Shown here: positions 8,872 to 17,015 of the stretch, in pieces
Position numbering within the stretch: position 1 is the first letter of the stretch
Layout: every line of letters begins with the position of its first letter
From: Tateyamaria sp947503385
Lineage (GTDB): Bacteria; Pseudomonadota; Alphaproteobacteria; Rhodobacterales; Rhodobacteraceae
Length of the DNA stretch: 64,000 nt
Reading direction: 5' to 3'
Assembly (NCBI RefSeq): GCF_051195235.1
Contig: NZ_JBNFZM010000001.1
Coordinates: 124,001 to 188,000, forward strand
Program-made: the position numbers and the translations under genes
Notes under the pieces: model-generated
Told to the model about the DNA's origin: nothing
What the model saw: only the letters and a program-made list of their open reading frames with translations
The model's database searches: none

Positions 8872-9464
8872 TCATAGATCCCCTTCGGTGCGGGCACATT
8901 GCCCGGATCTTCGGCGTCGATGCAGACCCCCTGATAGGCGGCCAGACGGCGCGAATAGTGGTCGCGCACAAACAGGTTCAGCCCGCAATGGCTGCATTGA
9001 AACGGGTCGGTTTCCACGTCTTCGGTGATGCCCTTGCAGTGCACGCACTGCATCCGGCGGGCAACGGAGCCGCGATGTTCGGTCTGAATGGCCGTGTGCG
9101 GAATACCCGCCTGCATCGCCTCGTTCTGGGCCTGCCCCATCAGTCCTTCGGTCCCGGTCAGGTACACCTGCAACCCCATATGCGCATCCTGCAAGACGCG
9201 GCGAATGCGCTGCACCGACGCGGCATAGCTTGGGCCCTCGTAGAACTGCGCCGGGTTCAATGCGCGCAGCTGATCGGCAAAACCCGCGCCGCGCGGGATG
9301 TAGATGATGTGGGTCTTGGCCATCAGATCGGGGGTCGCGATGCGCAGGATCGCCTCGGCCCCTTCGGCATCCGCGATCATCAGATGCGCCTTGCCCTGAC
9401 GCGCCTCAAGCGTGCCGTAGACGGGCCTGCTCTTGATCGACGGGGGAAATTCGAATTTCGACAT
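8868..9464 (-). CDS. dmmA: Dimethylamine monooxygenase small subunit, DmmA family
   Basis: About 198 aa, matching the DmmA-family small subunit found only next to DUF3445 haem demethylases. A zinc-ribbon-like CxxC...CxxC pair (MQCVHCKG and FQCSHCGLN, cysteines spaced 3, 14, 3) lies in the second half and may bind a metal or iron. The frame extends to a GTG at 9479, but ATG 9464 (MSKFEFPP) has GAGG six bases upstream and is preferred. It is the second gene of the operon, separated from dmmD by a strong hairpin at 9484-9515. The biochemical role of this subunit is not clear from sequence. Confidence 0.8.
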   Translation of the reverse strand: MSKFEFPPSIKSRPVYGTLEARQGKAHLMIADAEGAEAILRIATPDLMAKTHIIYIPRGAGFADQLRALNPAQFYEGPSYAASVQRIRRVLQDAHMGLQVYLTGTEGLMGQAQNEAMQAGIPHTAIQTEHRGSVARRMQCVHCKGITEDVETDPFQCSHCGLNLFVRDHYSRRLAAYQGVCIDAEDPGNVPAPKGIYE

Positions 9465-9483
9465 ACCTGTCCTCGTCACGTGA

Positions 9484-9515
9484 AAAGGGCGCTGGTGTCT
9501 GCACCAGCGCCCTTT
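9484..9515 (-). terminator. Intra-operon hairpin between dmmD and dmmA
   Basis: Perfect 14-base-pair stem (AAAGGGCGCTGGTG with its complement) closed by a 4-base loop, followed on the leftward transcript by TTTT. It sits between the dmmD stop and the dmmA start and looks like a Rho-independent terminator or attenuator inside the operon. A partial terminator or 3'-end stabiliser would give more dmmD than dmmABC; this is inference. Confidence 0.65.
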
Positions 9516-9521
9516 GAAAAT

Positions 9522-10673
9522 TCAGCCCTTGGCGGTGCGGATCGACTTGTCCTTGTCATAGAACGGCATCTCTTCCGCGGTTGCAGCCAGTTCAGTGCCA
9601 TCGGGCTGCACAACAGTCACCTTGGTGCCGGGCACCGCCACGGACGGGTCGAGCCGCGCAATTGCCACCGAATAGCCGTTCAGTTCCGAGGACAGGCCGT
9701 AGGTGATGACACCCACATCCTTGCCCTCGTGATGCACCCGGGCAAACATTTCCATCTGGTCCATGGCGTCGCCCTCAAGCTTTACGCCATAGATCTTGAA
9801 CCGTTCCTTGCCCTTCATGGCGTAGTGGTTTTCGGACCCGATAAAGCCTTCCTTGCCCGGGGACACGGTAAAGTCGAGGCCCAGTTCCCAAAGGCTGTCG
9901 CCCGCGGGCGTTCCATCCGCAAACGGGAAGGTCTCGGAGTTGTCACCGGGGTAGAACAGCAGGTACGACTCAATCCGCAGCATATCGAGGGTGGAGAACT
10001 GCGTCGGGCGCACGTCGTCGCCGCCGGCCTCCAACACATTGTCCCAGATATGCACCGCATCCTTGGCACGGCAGAAAATCTCGTAGCCACGCTCGCCGGT
10101 GTAGCCCGTGCGCGAGATCATCACGTCGCGGCCATAAAGGCGCGTTTGCATGATCCCGAAATAGGCCAGATCGCGGATCGCGGGGATGTCCTTGGCCAAG
10201 ATGTCGACCGCCTTGGGGCCTTGCAACGACATGTCGTGCAGATCGTCATCCATGATCACCGAACAATTTTTGGCCGCGGCCACGGTGGTCAGTTGCTCCA
10301 TCCCGGTGCCGGTGCCGTGCACGACGAGCCACGAATTAACGGCGATGTGGTAGATCACACAATCGTCCACAAACAATCCGCGGTCATCCAACATGCAGGC
10401 ATACACAGCGCGGCCCGGTGCGATCTTTTCCACGTTGCGCGTTGTGACCCGGTCGATCACATAGGCAGCGTCTTCGCCCACGACATGCACTTTTTTCAGA
10501 CCGGACACATCCATCAGGCCCGCCTTGGTGCGGATTGCCTCATAATCCGCTTTGGCACGTTCCGGTGTATGGTCGTAGAACCACGCGGTGCCCATACCAT
10601 TCCAGTCTTCCAACTCGCCGCCGATCTCTGCGTGGCGGCTGGCAAGCGCCGAGGTTCTCCATAGAATGGCCAT
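9522..10673 (-). CDS. dmmD: Dimethylamine monooxygenase-associated folate aminomethyltransferase (GcvT family)
   Basis: 383 aa GcvT/aminomethyltransferase fold: KAGLMDVSGLKKVHV at ~49-63, SRTGYTGERGYEIF in the middle, and LGLDFTVSPGKEGFIG towards the C-terminus. In the haem-dependent demethylase complex the folate-binding subunit captures formaldehyde released from dimethylamine as methylene-tetrahydrofolate. It is the first gene of the leftward operon, with CAGGGAA about 10 bases before ATG 10673. Unlike the other three subunits it is not overlapped by its neighbour but separated by a hairpin. A free glycine-cleavage T protein is excluded by the gene context. Confidence 0.83.
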   Translation of the reverse strand: MAILWRTSALASRHAEIGGELEDWNGMGTAWFYDHTPERAKADYEAIRTKAGLMDVSGLKKVHVVGEDAAYVIDRVTTRNVEKIAPGRAVYACMLDDRGLFVDDCVIYHIAVNSWLVVHGTGTGMEQLTTVAAAKNCSVIMDDDLHDMSLQGPKAVDILAKDIPAIRDLAYFGIMQTRLYGRDVMISRTGYTGERGYEIFCRAKDAVHIWDNVLEAGGDDVRPTQFSTLDMLRIESYLLFYPGDNSETFPFADGTPAGDSLWELGLDFTVSPGKEGFIGSENHYAMKGKERFKIYGVKLEGDAMDQMEMFARVHHEGKDVGVITYGLSSELNGYSVAIARLDPSVAVPGTKVTVVQPDGTELAATAEEMPFYDKDKSIRTAKG

Positions 10674-10787
10674 GGTGGTTTTCCCTGTTCTTTATGAGTC
10701 TTGTTGTGATGTATTGAGCCTCAGCACATGCCGAAAAGCAAGAATGCGGTGCAACTTTTTTTCCTGCTGGGCAATTTTTGAACGGTG

Positions 10788-10811
10788 AAGGGGCGACCGA
10801 AGCCGCCCCTT
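10788..10811 (-). terminator. Terminator-like hairpin after the amt operon
   Basis: GGGGCGGC-TTCG-GTCGCCCC on the leftward strand: an 8-pair stem (one G-U, allowed only in the leftward RNA) with a stable TTCG tetraloop, extended by two A-T pairs. It lies 18 bases after the small membrane-protein gene. The U-tract after it is weak, so termination may be partial and allow reading into dmmD. Confidence 0.5.
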
Positions 10812-10828
10812 GCACGCGATATCAGCGC

Positions 10829-11002
10829 TTACTTCTCGTATTGCTTGGTTTTGGCGCTTTCGGTCTTTTGTCCGAAAAGCAGCACGGCCACGCAGATGCC
10901 TGCCGCAATCAGGGTGTAAAGGCCCGGCATTGCGCTGCCCCAACCCATGAACATAGCCCCGTCAACAACCGACCAGCTTGCTTCGTCATATGGAAAACCC
11001 AT
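10829..11002 (-). CDS. 57-residue single-pass membrane protein downstream of amt
   Basis: Small ORF translated as MGFPYDEASWSVVDGAMF, then MGWGSAMPGLYTLIAAG, then ICVAVLLFGQ and a charged lysine-rich C-terminus. One hydrophobic helix spans residues ~24-44. A clear AGGAAAGGA ribosome site precedes ATG 11002 by about 8 bases. It is 22 bases downstream of amt on the same strand and followed by a hairpin, so it is probably co-transcribed. Function is unknown; the length, single helix and amt linkage suggest a small partner or modulator of the transporter (inference). Confidence 0.65.
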   Translation of the reverse strand: MGFPYDEASWSVVDGAMFMGWGSAMPGLYTLIAAGICVAVLLFGQKTESAKTKQYEK

Positions 11003-11024
11003 GGTTTTGTCCTTTCCTGTTCGA

Positions 11025-12428
11025 TTATTCGCCGGGCGCCAGATTGACGCCGGGCGCTGGGATGCCTTCGGGGTAGCCTTCGGCTGGCACCTTGACCATG
11101 TCCATGCCCGCGATCTCGGCCCCTTCGGGAATGCGCAACATGCCCATCATCTTGAGGACAAACGACACCGCGTAGCCGGGCACAAAGCCCAAGAGGAAGA
11201 AAACAATCGCACCCACAATCTGCCCGATCAGGCTGATGGTCGGCACCTCGCCCGCCGCACCCTGTAGCGACGGATAGCCCGCGCCAAAGATACCCAGCAG
11301 GATCACACCATACAGACCAATGGTGCCGTGCACCGTGACCGCACCCACCGCATCGTCGATGCCGCGGTTTTCCAGCCATGTGGCGCAGGGCTTTAGGATC
11401 ACCCCGGCGGAGAAGGCGATGATGAACGCCAGCGCGGGGTAATAGATGTCGAGGCCAGAGGCGGTCGAGATGATCCCCGCCAGAGCGCCCGACATCATCC
11501 AGAACGGATCGCGCGTCAGCACCCATGCGCCGATGACGCCACCAGCAATTGCCATCAGGATGTTGAAGGCCAGCGCCGACAGCGTGATAGGCGTGCCGTA
11601 GATGGTCGACGGCTTGTCCGCAAACCAGCTCCACGCCTCTCCGGGGACAATCACACACGCCATGAGAAAGCCCCAGAAGCCGACGATGATCAGCATCAGG
11701 CCCGTCACGGTCAGCGGCATGTTGTGGCCTGCGATGTGGTTGGCCGTGCCGTCCGCGTTGAATTTGCCGATGCGCGGCCCGAGGTTGATCAAAACGCCAA
11801 GGGCAAAGAACCCGGCAACCGCGTGCACAAGGCCCGCCGCGCCAAAGTCATGCACGCCCCATTGCGTGACCAGCCAGCCATCTGCGTGCCAGCCCCATGC
11901 GGCGGCAACGACCCACGCGAACGACCCAAGGACCACGGCAAGGATGACAAAGCCGACCGTCTGAATACGTTCAATTACAGCCCCGGACATGATGGACGCC
12001 GTCGTGGCGGCGAACAGCGCAAAAGCGCCAAAGAACACGCCGGATGCCTGATCCGCGATGTTCGGGCCCATATACTGGGCACTTTCGCCCCAGCCCCACG
12101 CAATGGCGTTGGCATATTCCACACCCGAGATGCCCGCAGGCCCCGCCGCACCCGGCAGCCCCGTGGGAAAGCCCCAATAGACCCACCACCCAAAGAAATA
12201 GAAGGTCGGGATCATAAAGGCGAAAGCGAGGATGTTCTTGACCCCGGAACTCAGCACGTTCTTGAGGCGCGATGCCCCCATCTCGTACGCCAGAAACCCC
12301 GCATGAATGATGATCATCAGCGGGATTGTCAGATAATAGAATGTTTCGGCAAACATGGTGTTGGTGACACCACTGCTTGCTTGCAGCGCGGCAATCTGGG
12401 CCGTCAGCTCTGCGATTTGCTCTTCCAC
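11025..12428 (-). CDS. amt: Ammonium transporter (Amt family)
   Basis: About 467 aa channel with roughly 11-12 hydrophobic segments. The family block DFGAAGLVHAVAGF carries the first pore histidine and AVGAVTVHGTIGLYG the second, so the twin-histidine pore is intact. A short amphipathic stretch (EEQIAELTAQIAALQ) precedes the first membrane segment. The frame runs back to 12515, but GTG 12428, with GGGGG about 8 bases upstream, begins the family-like sequence; ATG further in is another option. In this locus it may take up ammonium or methylammonium, or recapture ammonium released by Mgs. It is divergent from mgsA. Confidence 0.88.
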   Translation of the reverse strand: MEEQIAELTAQIAALQASSGVTNTMFAETFYYLTIPLMIIIHAGFLAYEMGASRLKNVLSSGVKNILAFAFMIPTFYFFGWWVYWGFPTGLPGAAGPAGISGVEYANAIAWGWGESAQYMGPNIADQASGVFFGAFALFAATTASIMSGAVIERIQTVGFVILAVVLGSFAWVVAAAWGWHADGWLVTQWGVHDFGAAGLVHAVAGFFALGVLINLGPRIGKFNADGTANHIAGHNMPLTVTGLMLIIVGFWGFLMACVIVPGEAWSWFADKPSTIYGTPITLSALAFNILMAIAGGVIGAWVLTRDPFWMMSGALAGIISTASGLDIYYPALAFIIAFSAGVILKPCATWLENRGIDDAVGAVTVHGTIGLYGVILLGIFGAGYPSLQGAAGEVPTISLIGQIVGAIVFFLLGFVPGYAVSFVLKMMGMLRIPEGAEIAGMDMVKVPAEGYPEGIPAPGVNLAPGE

Positions 12429-12495
12429 GATGAACCCCCGTGTTGGACTGTTGGGTTGGTGCGTCGTCGTATGAACTGCGCGACGCTGGCCGGAG

Positions 12496-12514
12496 TGAAA
12501 CACGCAACGTTTCA
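12496..12514. promoter_or_regulatory. Dyad TGAAAC-N7-GTTTCA in the amt-mgsA intergenic region
   Basis: Perfect 6-base arms separated by 7 bases, between divergent amt and mgsA. Spacing of about one and a quarter helical turns is compatible with a dimeric regulator. There is no other evidence that it is bound. Confidence 0.3.
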
Positions 12515-12587
12515 TCTGGCGACTCTTTTTTTAACTCGTGTGAAAAATAGTTTCCCATTGGTTGAGCATGTGATGTAACGATGCTAG

Positions 12588-12602
12588 CGTTCGAGTCGAA
12601 CG
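12588..12602. promoter_or_regulatory. Perfect palindrome CGTTCGA-G-TCGAACG upstream of mgsA
   Basis: Two 7-base arms around a single G, ending 28 bases before the mgsA ATG and just before GGAGGG. The position would suit a repressor site overlapping the promoter or leader of mgsABC-gmaS. Candidate binders are the GlxA-type or XRE-cupin regulators of the locus (inference). Confidence 0.35.
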
Positions 12603-12630
12603 ACAAACCACTGACCGGAGGGCCATCACC

Positions 12631-13560
12631 ATGTGCGGAATTGTCGGACTTTTTCTCAAAGACACCGCGTTGGAACCACAGCTTGGTGACATGTTGACGG
12701 ATATGCTCATCACCATGACGGACCGTGGGCCTGACAGTGCAGGCATTGCGATTTATGGTGACGAAACAACGGGTAACGCCAAACTGACAGTACAGTCGAA
12801 CACACCCGAGACCAGTTTTGACAAGCTCGACAATGACCTGCGCAAACGGATCAAGGGCAAGGTGTCTATGTCGGTAAAAGACACCCATGCGGTGCTGTCT
12901 CTGCAAGCGGATCAGGTGGCCATTGCACGTGATGTTCTGGCCGAAATTCGACCCGATGTGCGGATCATGAGCCACGGGTCCACCCTTGAAATCTACAAAG
13001 AGGTTGGACTGCCCAAAGATGTGGCAGACCGCTTCGATATTCGGCAAATGTCTGGCACGCACGGGATCGGGCACACGCGCATGGCGACCGAGTCGGCGGT
13101 GACCACGATGGGCGCGCACCCGTTCAACACCGGGATCGACCAGTGCCTCGTGCACAACGGATCGCTGTCCAACCACAACTCATTGCGCCGCAAACTGCGC
13201 CGTCTTGGCGTGCATATCGCAACCGAGAATGACACCGAAGTCGGGGCGGCCTACCTGACATGGAAGATGCAGACCGGATCGACGCTGGGCGAGGCGCTGA
13301 CCTCCAGCCTTGATGACCTCGACGGGTTCTTTACCTTTGTCGTGGGCACCAAGGACGGGTTCGGCGTGGTGCGCGACCCGATCGCCTGCAAGCCCGCCGT
13401 GATGGCCGAAACCGATCAATATGTGGCCTTTGGTTCTGAATATCGCGCTCTGGTAAACCTGCCGGGCATTGAAGGCGCAAAGGTCTGGGAACCCGAGCCC
13501 GCCACCGTCTATTTCTGGTCGCACAACGCGGCCCCAACCGCGCAAGAGAAAGCGGCGTAA
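12631..13560 (+). CDS. mgsA: N-methylglutamate synthase subunit A (Ntn glutamine amidotransferase-like)
   Basis: 309 aa type II (Ntn) glutamine amidotransferase domain as a free-standing protein. Cys2 in MCGIVGLFL becomes the N-terminal nucleophile; MTDRGPDSAGIAIYGD, GIGHTRMATES and CLVHNGSLSNHNSLR are conserved glutaminase blocks. In the gamma-glutamylmethylamide/N-methylglutamate pathway MgsA acts on the amide substrate and supplies the amine to MgsC. GGAGGG precedes the ATG. It is first of mgsA-mgsB-mgsC-gmaS, divergent from amt. GlxB-type glutamate-synthase-like naming is the generic alternative; gmaS and tmm in context support Mgs. Confidence 0.87.
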   Translation: MCGIVGLFLKDTALEPQLGDMLTDMLITMTDRGPDSAGIAIYGDETTGNAKLTVQSNTPETSFDKLDNDLRKRIKGKVSMSVKDTHAVLSLQADQVAIARDVLAEIRPDVRIMSHGSTLEIYKEVGLPKDVADRFDIRQMSGTHGIGHTRMATESAVTTMGAHPFNTGIDQCLVHNGSLSNHNSLRRKLRRLGVHIATENDTEVGAAYLTWKMQTGSTLGEALTSSLDDLDGFFTFVVGTKDGFGVVRDPIACKPAVMAETDQYVAFGSEYRALVNLPGIEGAKVWEPEPATVYFWSHNAAPTAQEKAA

Positions 13561-14238
13561 ATGCAAACATTTGACTTGGAAGCGCAAGGGCTTCGTGCGC
13601 TGAATTCCACCCTGCACGCGCAGGCCGACACGACCAACCAGACGCAGTGGAAAATCGTGAATCCCAAGGGCAGCCATGCGATTGCCGTGGGTCTGGACGC
13701 GCCGATTGAAGTGAACATCAAAGGCTCCACCGGATACTATTGTGCTGGTATGAACAAGCAGGCGACCGTGCATGTGCACGGCTCTGTTGGGCCGGGGACG
13801 GCTGAAAACATGATGTCGGGCATGGTCGTCGTCGAAGGCGATGCCTCGCAATATGCAGGTGCCACCGGGCATGGCGGCACGCTGATCATCAAGGGCAACG
13901 CATCTTCGCGCTGCGGCATCTCGATGAAGGGCATCGACATCATCGTGCACGGCAATATCGGCCACATGTCGGCTTTTATGGCGCAATCGGGCAACCTTGT
14001 GGTCTGCGGGGATGCGGGTGAGGCGTTGGGCGACTCTCTTTACGAGGCCAAGCTGTTCGTGCGTGGATCGGTGAAATCGCTGGGGGCTGACTGCATCGAA
14101 AAAGAGATGCGGCCGGAACACGTTACCCTCCTTGAAGAATTGCTGGAACGCGGGGGCTGCAATGCCAAGGCGTCCGAGTTCAAACGCTATGGATCGGCCC
14201 GGCAGCTTTATAACTTCAACATCGACAACGCGTATTGA
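13561..14238 (+). CDS. mgsB: N-methylglutamate synthase subunit B (GXGXG domain)
   Basis: 225 aa stand-alone version of the glutamate synthase alpha-subunit GXGXG beta-helix domain. Repeated glycine-rich turns are visible: GPGTAENMMSGMVVVEGDAS, YAGATGHGGTLIIKGNAS and GNLVVCGDAGEALGDSL. In glutamate synthase this domain is structural, positioning the amidotransferase and FMN domains. The ATG follows the mgsA stop with no gap, implying translational coupling. Confidence 0.87.
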   Translation: MQTFDLEAQGLRALNSTLHAQADTTNQTQWKIVNPKGSHAIAVGLDAPIEVNIKGSTGYYCAGMNKQATVHVHGSVGPGTAENMMSGMVVVEGDASQYAGATGHGGTLIIKGNASSRCGISMKGIDIIVHGNIGHMSAFMAQSGNLVVCGDAGEALGDSLYEAKLFVRGSVKSLGADCIEKEMRPEHVTLLEELLERGGCNAKASEFKRYGSARQLYNFNIDNAY

Positions 14239-14248
14239 GGAACGGCAG

Positions 14249-15592
14249 ATGAAAGACGAGCAAAAGGGCGCACCGCGCACGATGCCGATCCAGTCGGCCA
14301 CCTTTTCGAACCCGGTGAATGCCGAAATCCGGCGCGCGGCGGCGACGGGCATCTATGACATTCGCGGCGGCGGCGCCAAACGCAAGCTGCCCCATTTCGA
14401 CGATCTGCTGTTTTTGGGTGCGTCCATGTCGCGCTATCCGCTCGAAGGATATCGCGAGCGGTGCGACACCAACGTGACACTGGGCACCCGCTTTGCCAAA
14501 AACCCGATCAAGCTGGATATTCCTGTGACCATTGCGGGCATGTCCTTTGGTGCGCTGTCGGGTGGTGCCAAGGAAGCATTGGGCCGTGGCGCCACCATGG
14601 CAGGCACATCAACCACCACCGGCGATGGCGGCATGACCGAAGAGGAACGCGGCCATTCCAACAAGCTGGTCTACCAATACCTGCCATCGCGCTATGGTAT
14701 GAACCCGGATGATCTGCGCCGCTGCGACGCCATCGAGATTGTTGTGGGCCAAGGCGCGAAACCCGGCGGCGGCGGTATGCTCTTGGGTCAGAAAATCAGC
14801 GACCGCGTCGCCGAAATGCGCAACCTGCCCAAAGGGATCGACCAGCGGTCGGCCTGTCGGCACCCCGACTGGACCGGACCCGACGATCTGGAAATCAAGA
14901 TCCTTGAATTGCGCGAGATCACCAATTGGGAAAAGCCGATCTACATCAAGGTCGGCGGTGCACGGCCCTATTTTGACACCACGCTTGCCGTTAAGGCGGG
15001 CGCGGATGTGGTTGTGCTCGACGGGATGCAAGGCGGCACGGCGGCCACGCAGGACGTGTTCATCGAACATGTGGGCCAGCCTATTCTGGCCTGTATCCGC
15101 GAAGCGGTGCGCGCGCTGCAAGACCTCGACATGCACCGCGAGGTGCAGCTTGTCGTGTCTGGTGGCATCCGTACGGGTGCGGATGTGGCCAAAGCCATGG
15201 CCCTTGGCGCGGACGCGGTCGCCATCGGCACGGCTGCCCTGATCGCCTTGGGCGACAACGACCCGAAATGGGAGGCCGAGTATAACGCGCTCGGCACCAC
15301 CGCAGGTGCCTATGACGACTGGCACGAGGGGCAAGACCCCGCCGGCATCACCACGCAGGACCCCGAGTTGATGAAACGCTTTGACCCGATCGAGGGGGGG
15401 CGGCGGCTCAACAATTACCTCAAGGTGATGACGCTGGAGGCGCAGACCATCGCGCGGGCCTGCGGCAAGAACCACCTGCACAATCTCGAACCCGAGGACC
15501 TCTGTGCCCTGACGCTGGAGGCCGCGGCAATGGCCAAGATCCCGCTTGCTGGCACTGACTGGTACCCCGGCAAGCCCGGCACCGCATATTGA
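14249..15592 (+). CDS. mgsC: N-methylglutamate synthase subunit C (FMN-binding glutamate synthase-like)
   Basis: 447 aa TIM-barrel of the glutamate synthase FMN family: IPVTIAGMSFGALSGGAKEA at ~91-110, GGARPYFDTTLAVKAGADVV at ~236-255, SGGIRTGADVAKAMALGADA at ~304-323. The three cysteines that bind the 3Fe-4S cluster in glutamate synthase (ALGC, CH, TCP) are replaced by Asp336, Trp358 and Asp363, so no such cluster is expected. That suits N-methylglutamate formation, which needs no net reduction. ATG 14249, with GAGGAA upstream, is chosen although the frame is open further upstream. Confidence 0.86.
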   Translation: MKDEQKGAPRTMPIQSATFSNPVNAEIRRAAATGIYDIRGGGAKRKLPHFDDLLFLGASMSRYPLEGYRERCDTNVTLGTRFAKNPIKLDIPVTIAGMSFGALSGGAKEALGRGATMAGTSTTTGDGGMTEEERGHSNKLVYQYLPSRYGMNPDDLRRCDAIEIVVGQGAKPGGGGMLLGQKISDRVAEMRNLPKGIDQRSACRHPDWTGPDDLEIKILELREITNWEKPIYIKVGGARPYFDTTLAVKAGADVVVLDGMQGGTAATQDVFIEHVGQPILACIREAVRALQDLDMHREVQLVVSGGIRTGADVAKAMALGADAVAIGTAALIALGDNDPKWEAEYNALGTTAGAYDDWHEGQDPAGITTQDPELMKRFDPIEGGRRLNNYLKVMTLEAQTIARACGKNHLHNLEPEDLCALTLEAAAMAKIPLAGTDWYPGKPGTAY

Positions 15593-15604
15593 TCACCACA
15601 ACGA

Positions 15605-15632
15605 AGGGCGCGGCCATCACGGCACGCGCCCT
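15605..15632 (+). terminator. Intercistronic hairpin between mgsC and gmaS
   Basis: AGGGCGCG pairs perfectly with CGCGCCCT, with a further GCC/GGC pairing inside around ATCAC. There is no U-tract, so it is more likely an mRNA stabiliser or processing site than a terminator. It resembles in position the hairpins at 9484 and 26632. Confidence 0.5.
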
Positions 15633-15662
15633 CATCACATAAAGACCAACAGGAACAGACAG

Positions 15663-16997
15663 ATGACCACTGATCTTGCAAAGTTCGCCGCTGACAACGG
15701 TGTAAAGTACTTCATGATTTCTTTCACCGACCTCTTTGGCGGTCAGCGGGCGAAACTGGTGCCCGCCCAAGCGATTGCGGAGATGCAGGAAGACGGCGCA
15801 GGGTTTGCGGGTTTTGCCACGTGGCTTGATATGACGCCCGCGCACCCGGACATGCTGGCGGTGCCGGACCCGTCCTCGGTCATCCAACTGCCGTGGAAAC
15901 CCGAGGTGGCGTGGGTCGCGGGCAATTGCGTCATGGAAGGCGAGGATGTCGCCCAAGCCCCCCGCAACGTGCTGCGGCGCCTGATCGACGAAGCCGCCGC
16001 CGAAGGGTTACACGTCAAGACCGGGATCGAGGCCGAATACTTCCTCATGACGCCCGACGGCAACCAGATCAGCGACGAATACGACACTGCGGCCAAGCCC
16101 TGCTACGACCAGCAGGCCGTGATGCGCCGCTACGATGTGGTGCGCGAGATTTGCGACTACATGCTCGATCTGGGCTGGGGACCATACCAGAATGACCACG
16201 AGGATGCGAATGGCCAGTTCGAGATGAACTGGGAATTTGACGACGCGTTGCGCACGGCTGACAAGCACTCGTTCTTCAAGTTCATGACCAAAAGCGTGGC
16301 CGAAAAACACGGCTTCCGCGCAACCTTTATGCCCAAACCGGTCGAAGGACTGACGGGCAATGGATGTCACGCCCATATCTCTGTCTGGGACGCGCCTGGC
16401 GGGAAGGCCAAAACCAACGTCTTCGCCATGGAACCCAATGACAGCAGTCAGACCGCCGAATTGGGCCTGTCGGAAAAGGGCCGTCATTTCTTGGGCGGGA
16501 TCATGAAACACGCAAGCGCGCTGGCCGCGATCACAAACCCGACGGTCAACAGCTACAAGCGCATCAACGCGCCACGGACCATGTCAGGGGCCACATGGGC
16601 GCCCAACACGGTCACGTGGACCGGCAACAACCGCACGCATATGGTTCGGGTCCCCGGCCCGGGCCGGTTCGAGTTGCGGCTGCCGGACGGGGCGACGAAC
16701 CCGTATCTGTTGCAGGCGGTGATCATTGCGGCGGGGCTGGACGGTATCCGCAGCAAGGCGGACCCCGGAAAACGGCACGACATCGACATGTATGCCGACG
16801 GTCACAAAGTGCGCGGCGCACCCAAACTGCCTCTCAACATGCTGGACGCCCTGCGCGAGTATGACAAAGACAAGAGCCTGAAGGCGGCGATGGGCGAAGA
16901 ATTCTCGGCCTCTTACATCAAGATGAAGACGCAGGAGTGGAACGATTTTACTGCGCATTTCTCGCAATGGGAAAAGGACAACACCCTCGATATCTGA
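15663..16997 (+). CDS. gmaS: Gamma-glutamylmethylamide synthetase
   Basis: 444 aa glutamine-synthetase-family enzyme that ligates methylamine to glutamate with ATP. Family blocks seen: KTGIEAEYFLMTPDG (metal-binding glutamates), HEDANGQFEMNWEF at ~179-192, FMPKPVEGLTGNGCHAHISV at ~222-241, and NRTHMVRVPGPGRFELRLPD near 320-340. The start at ATG 15663 follows AGGAACAGACAG; an upstream in-frame extension lacks family sequence. Linkage to mgsABC, tmm and tdm identifies GmaS rather than a type III-like glutamine synthetase. It is likely co-transcribed with mgsABC. Confidence 0.9.
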   Translation: MTTDLAKFAADNGVKYFMISFTDLFGGQRAKLVPAQAIAEMQEDGAGFAGFATWLDMTPAHPDMLAVPDPSSVIQLPWKPEVAWVAGNCVMEGEDVAQAPRNVLRRLIDEAAAEGLHVKTGIEAEYFLMTPDGNQISDEYDTAAKPCYDQQAVMRRYDVVREICDYMLDLGWGPYQNDHEDANGQFEMNWEFDDALRTADKHSFFKFMTKSVAEKHGFRATFMPKPVEGLTGNGCHAHISVWDAPGGKAKTNVFAMEPNDSSQTAELGLSEKGRHFLGGIMKHASALAAITNPTVNSYKRINAPRTMSGATWAPNTVTWTGNNRTHMVRVPGPGRFELRLPDGATNPYLLQAVIIAAGLDGIRSKADPGKRHDIDMYADGHKVRGAPKLPLNMLDALREYDKDKSLKAAMGEEFSASYIKMKTQEWNDFTAHFSQWEKDNTLDI

Positions 16998-17015
16998 GGG
17001 CGTGTATCGGGCGCG

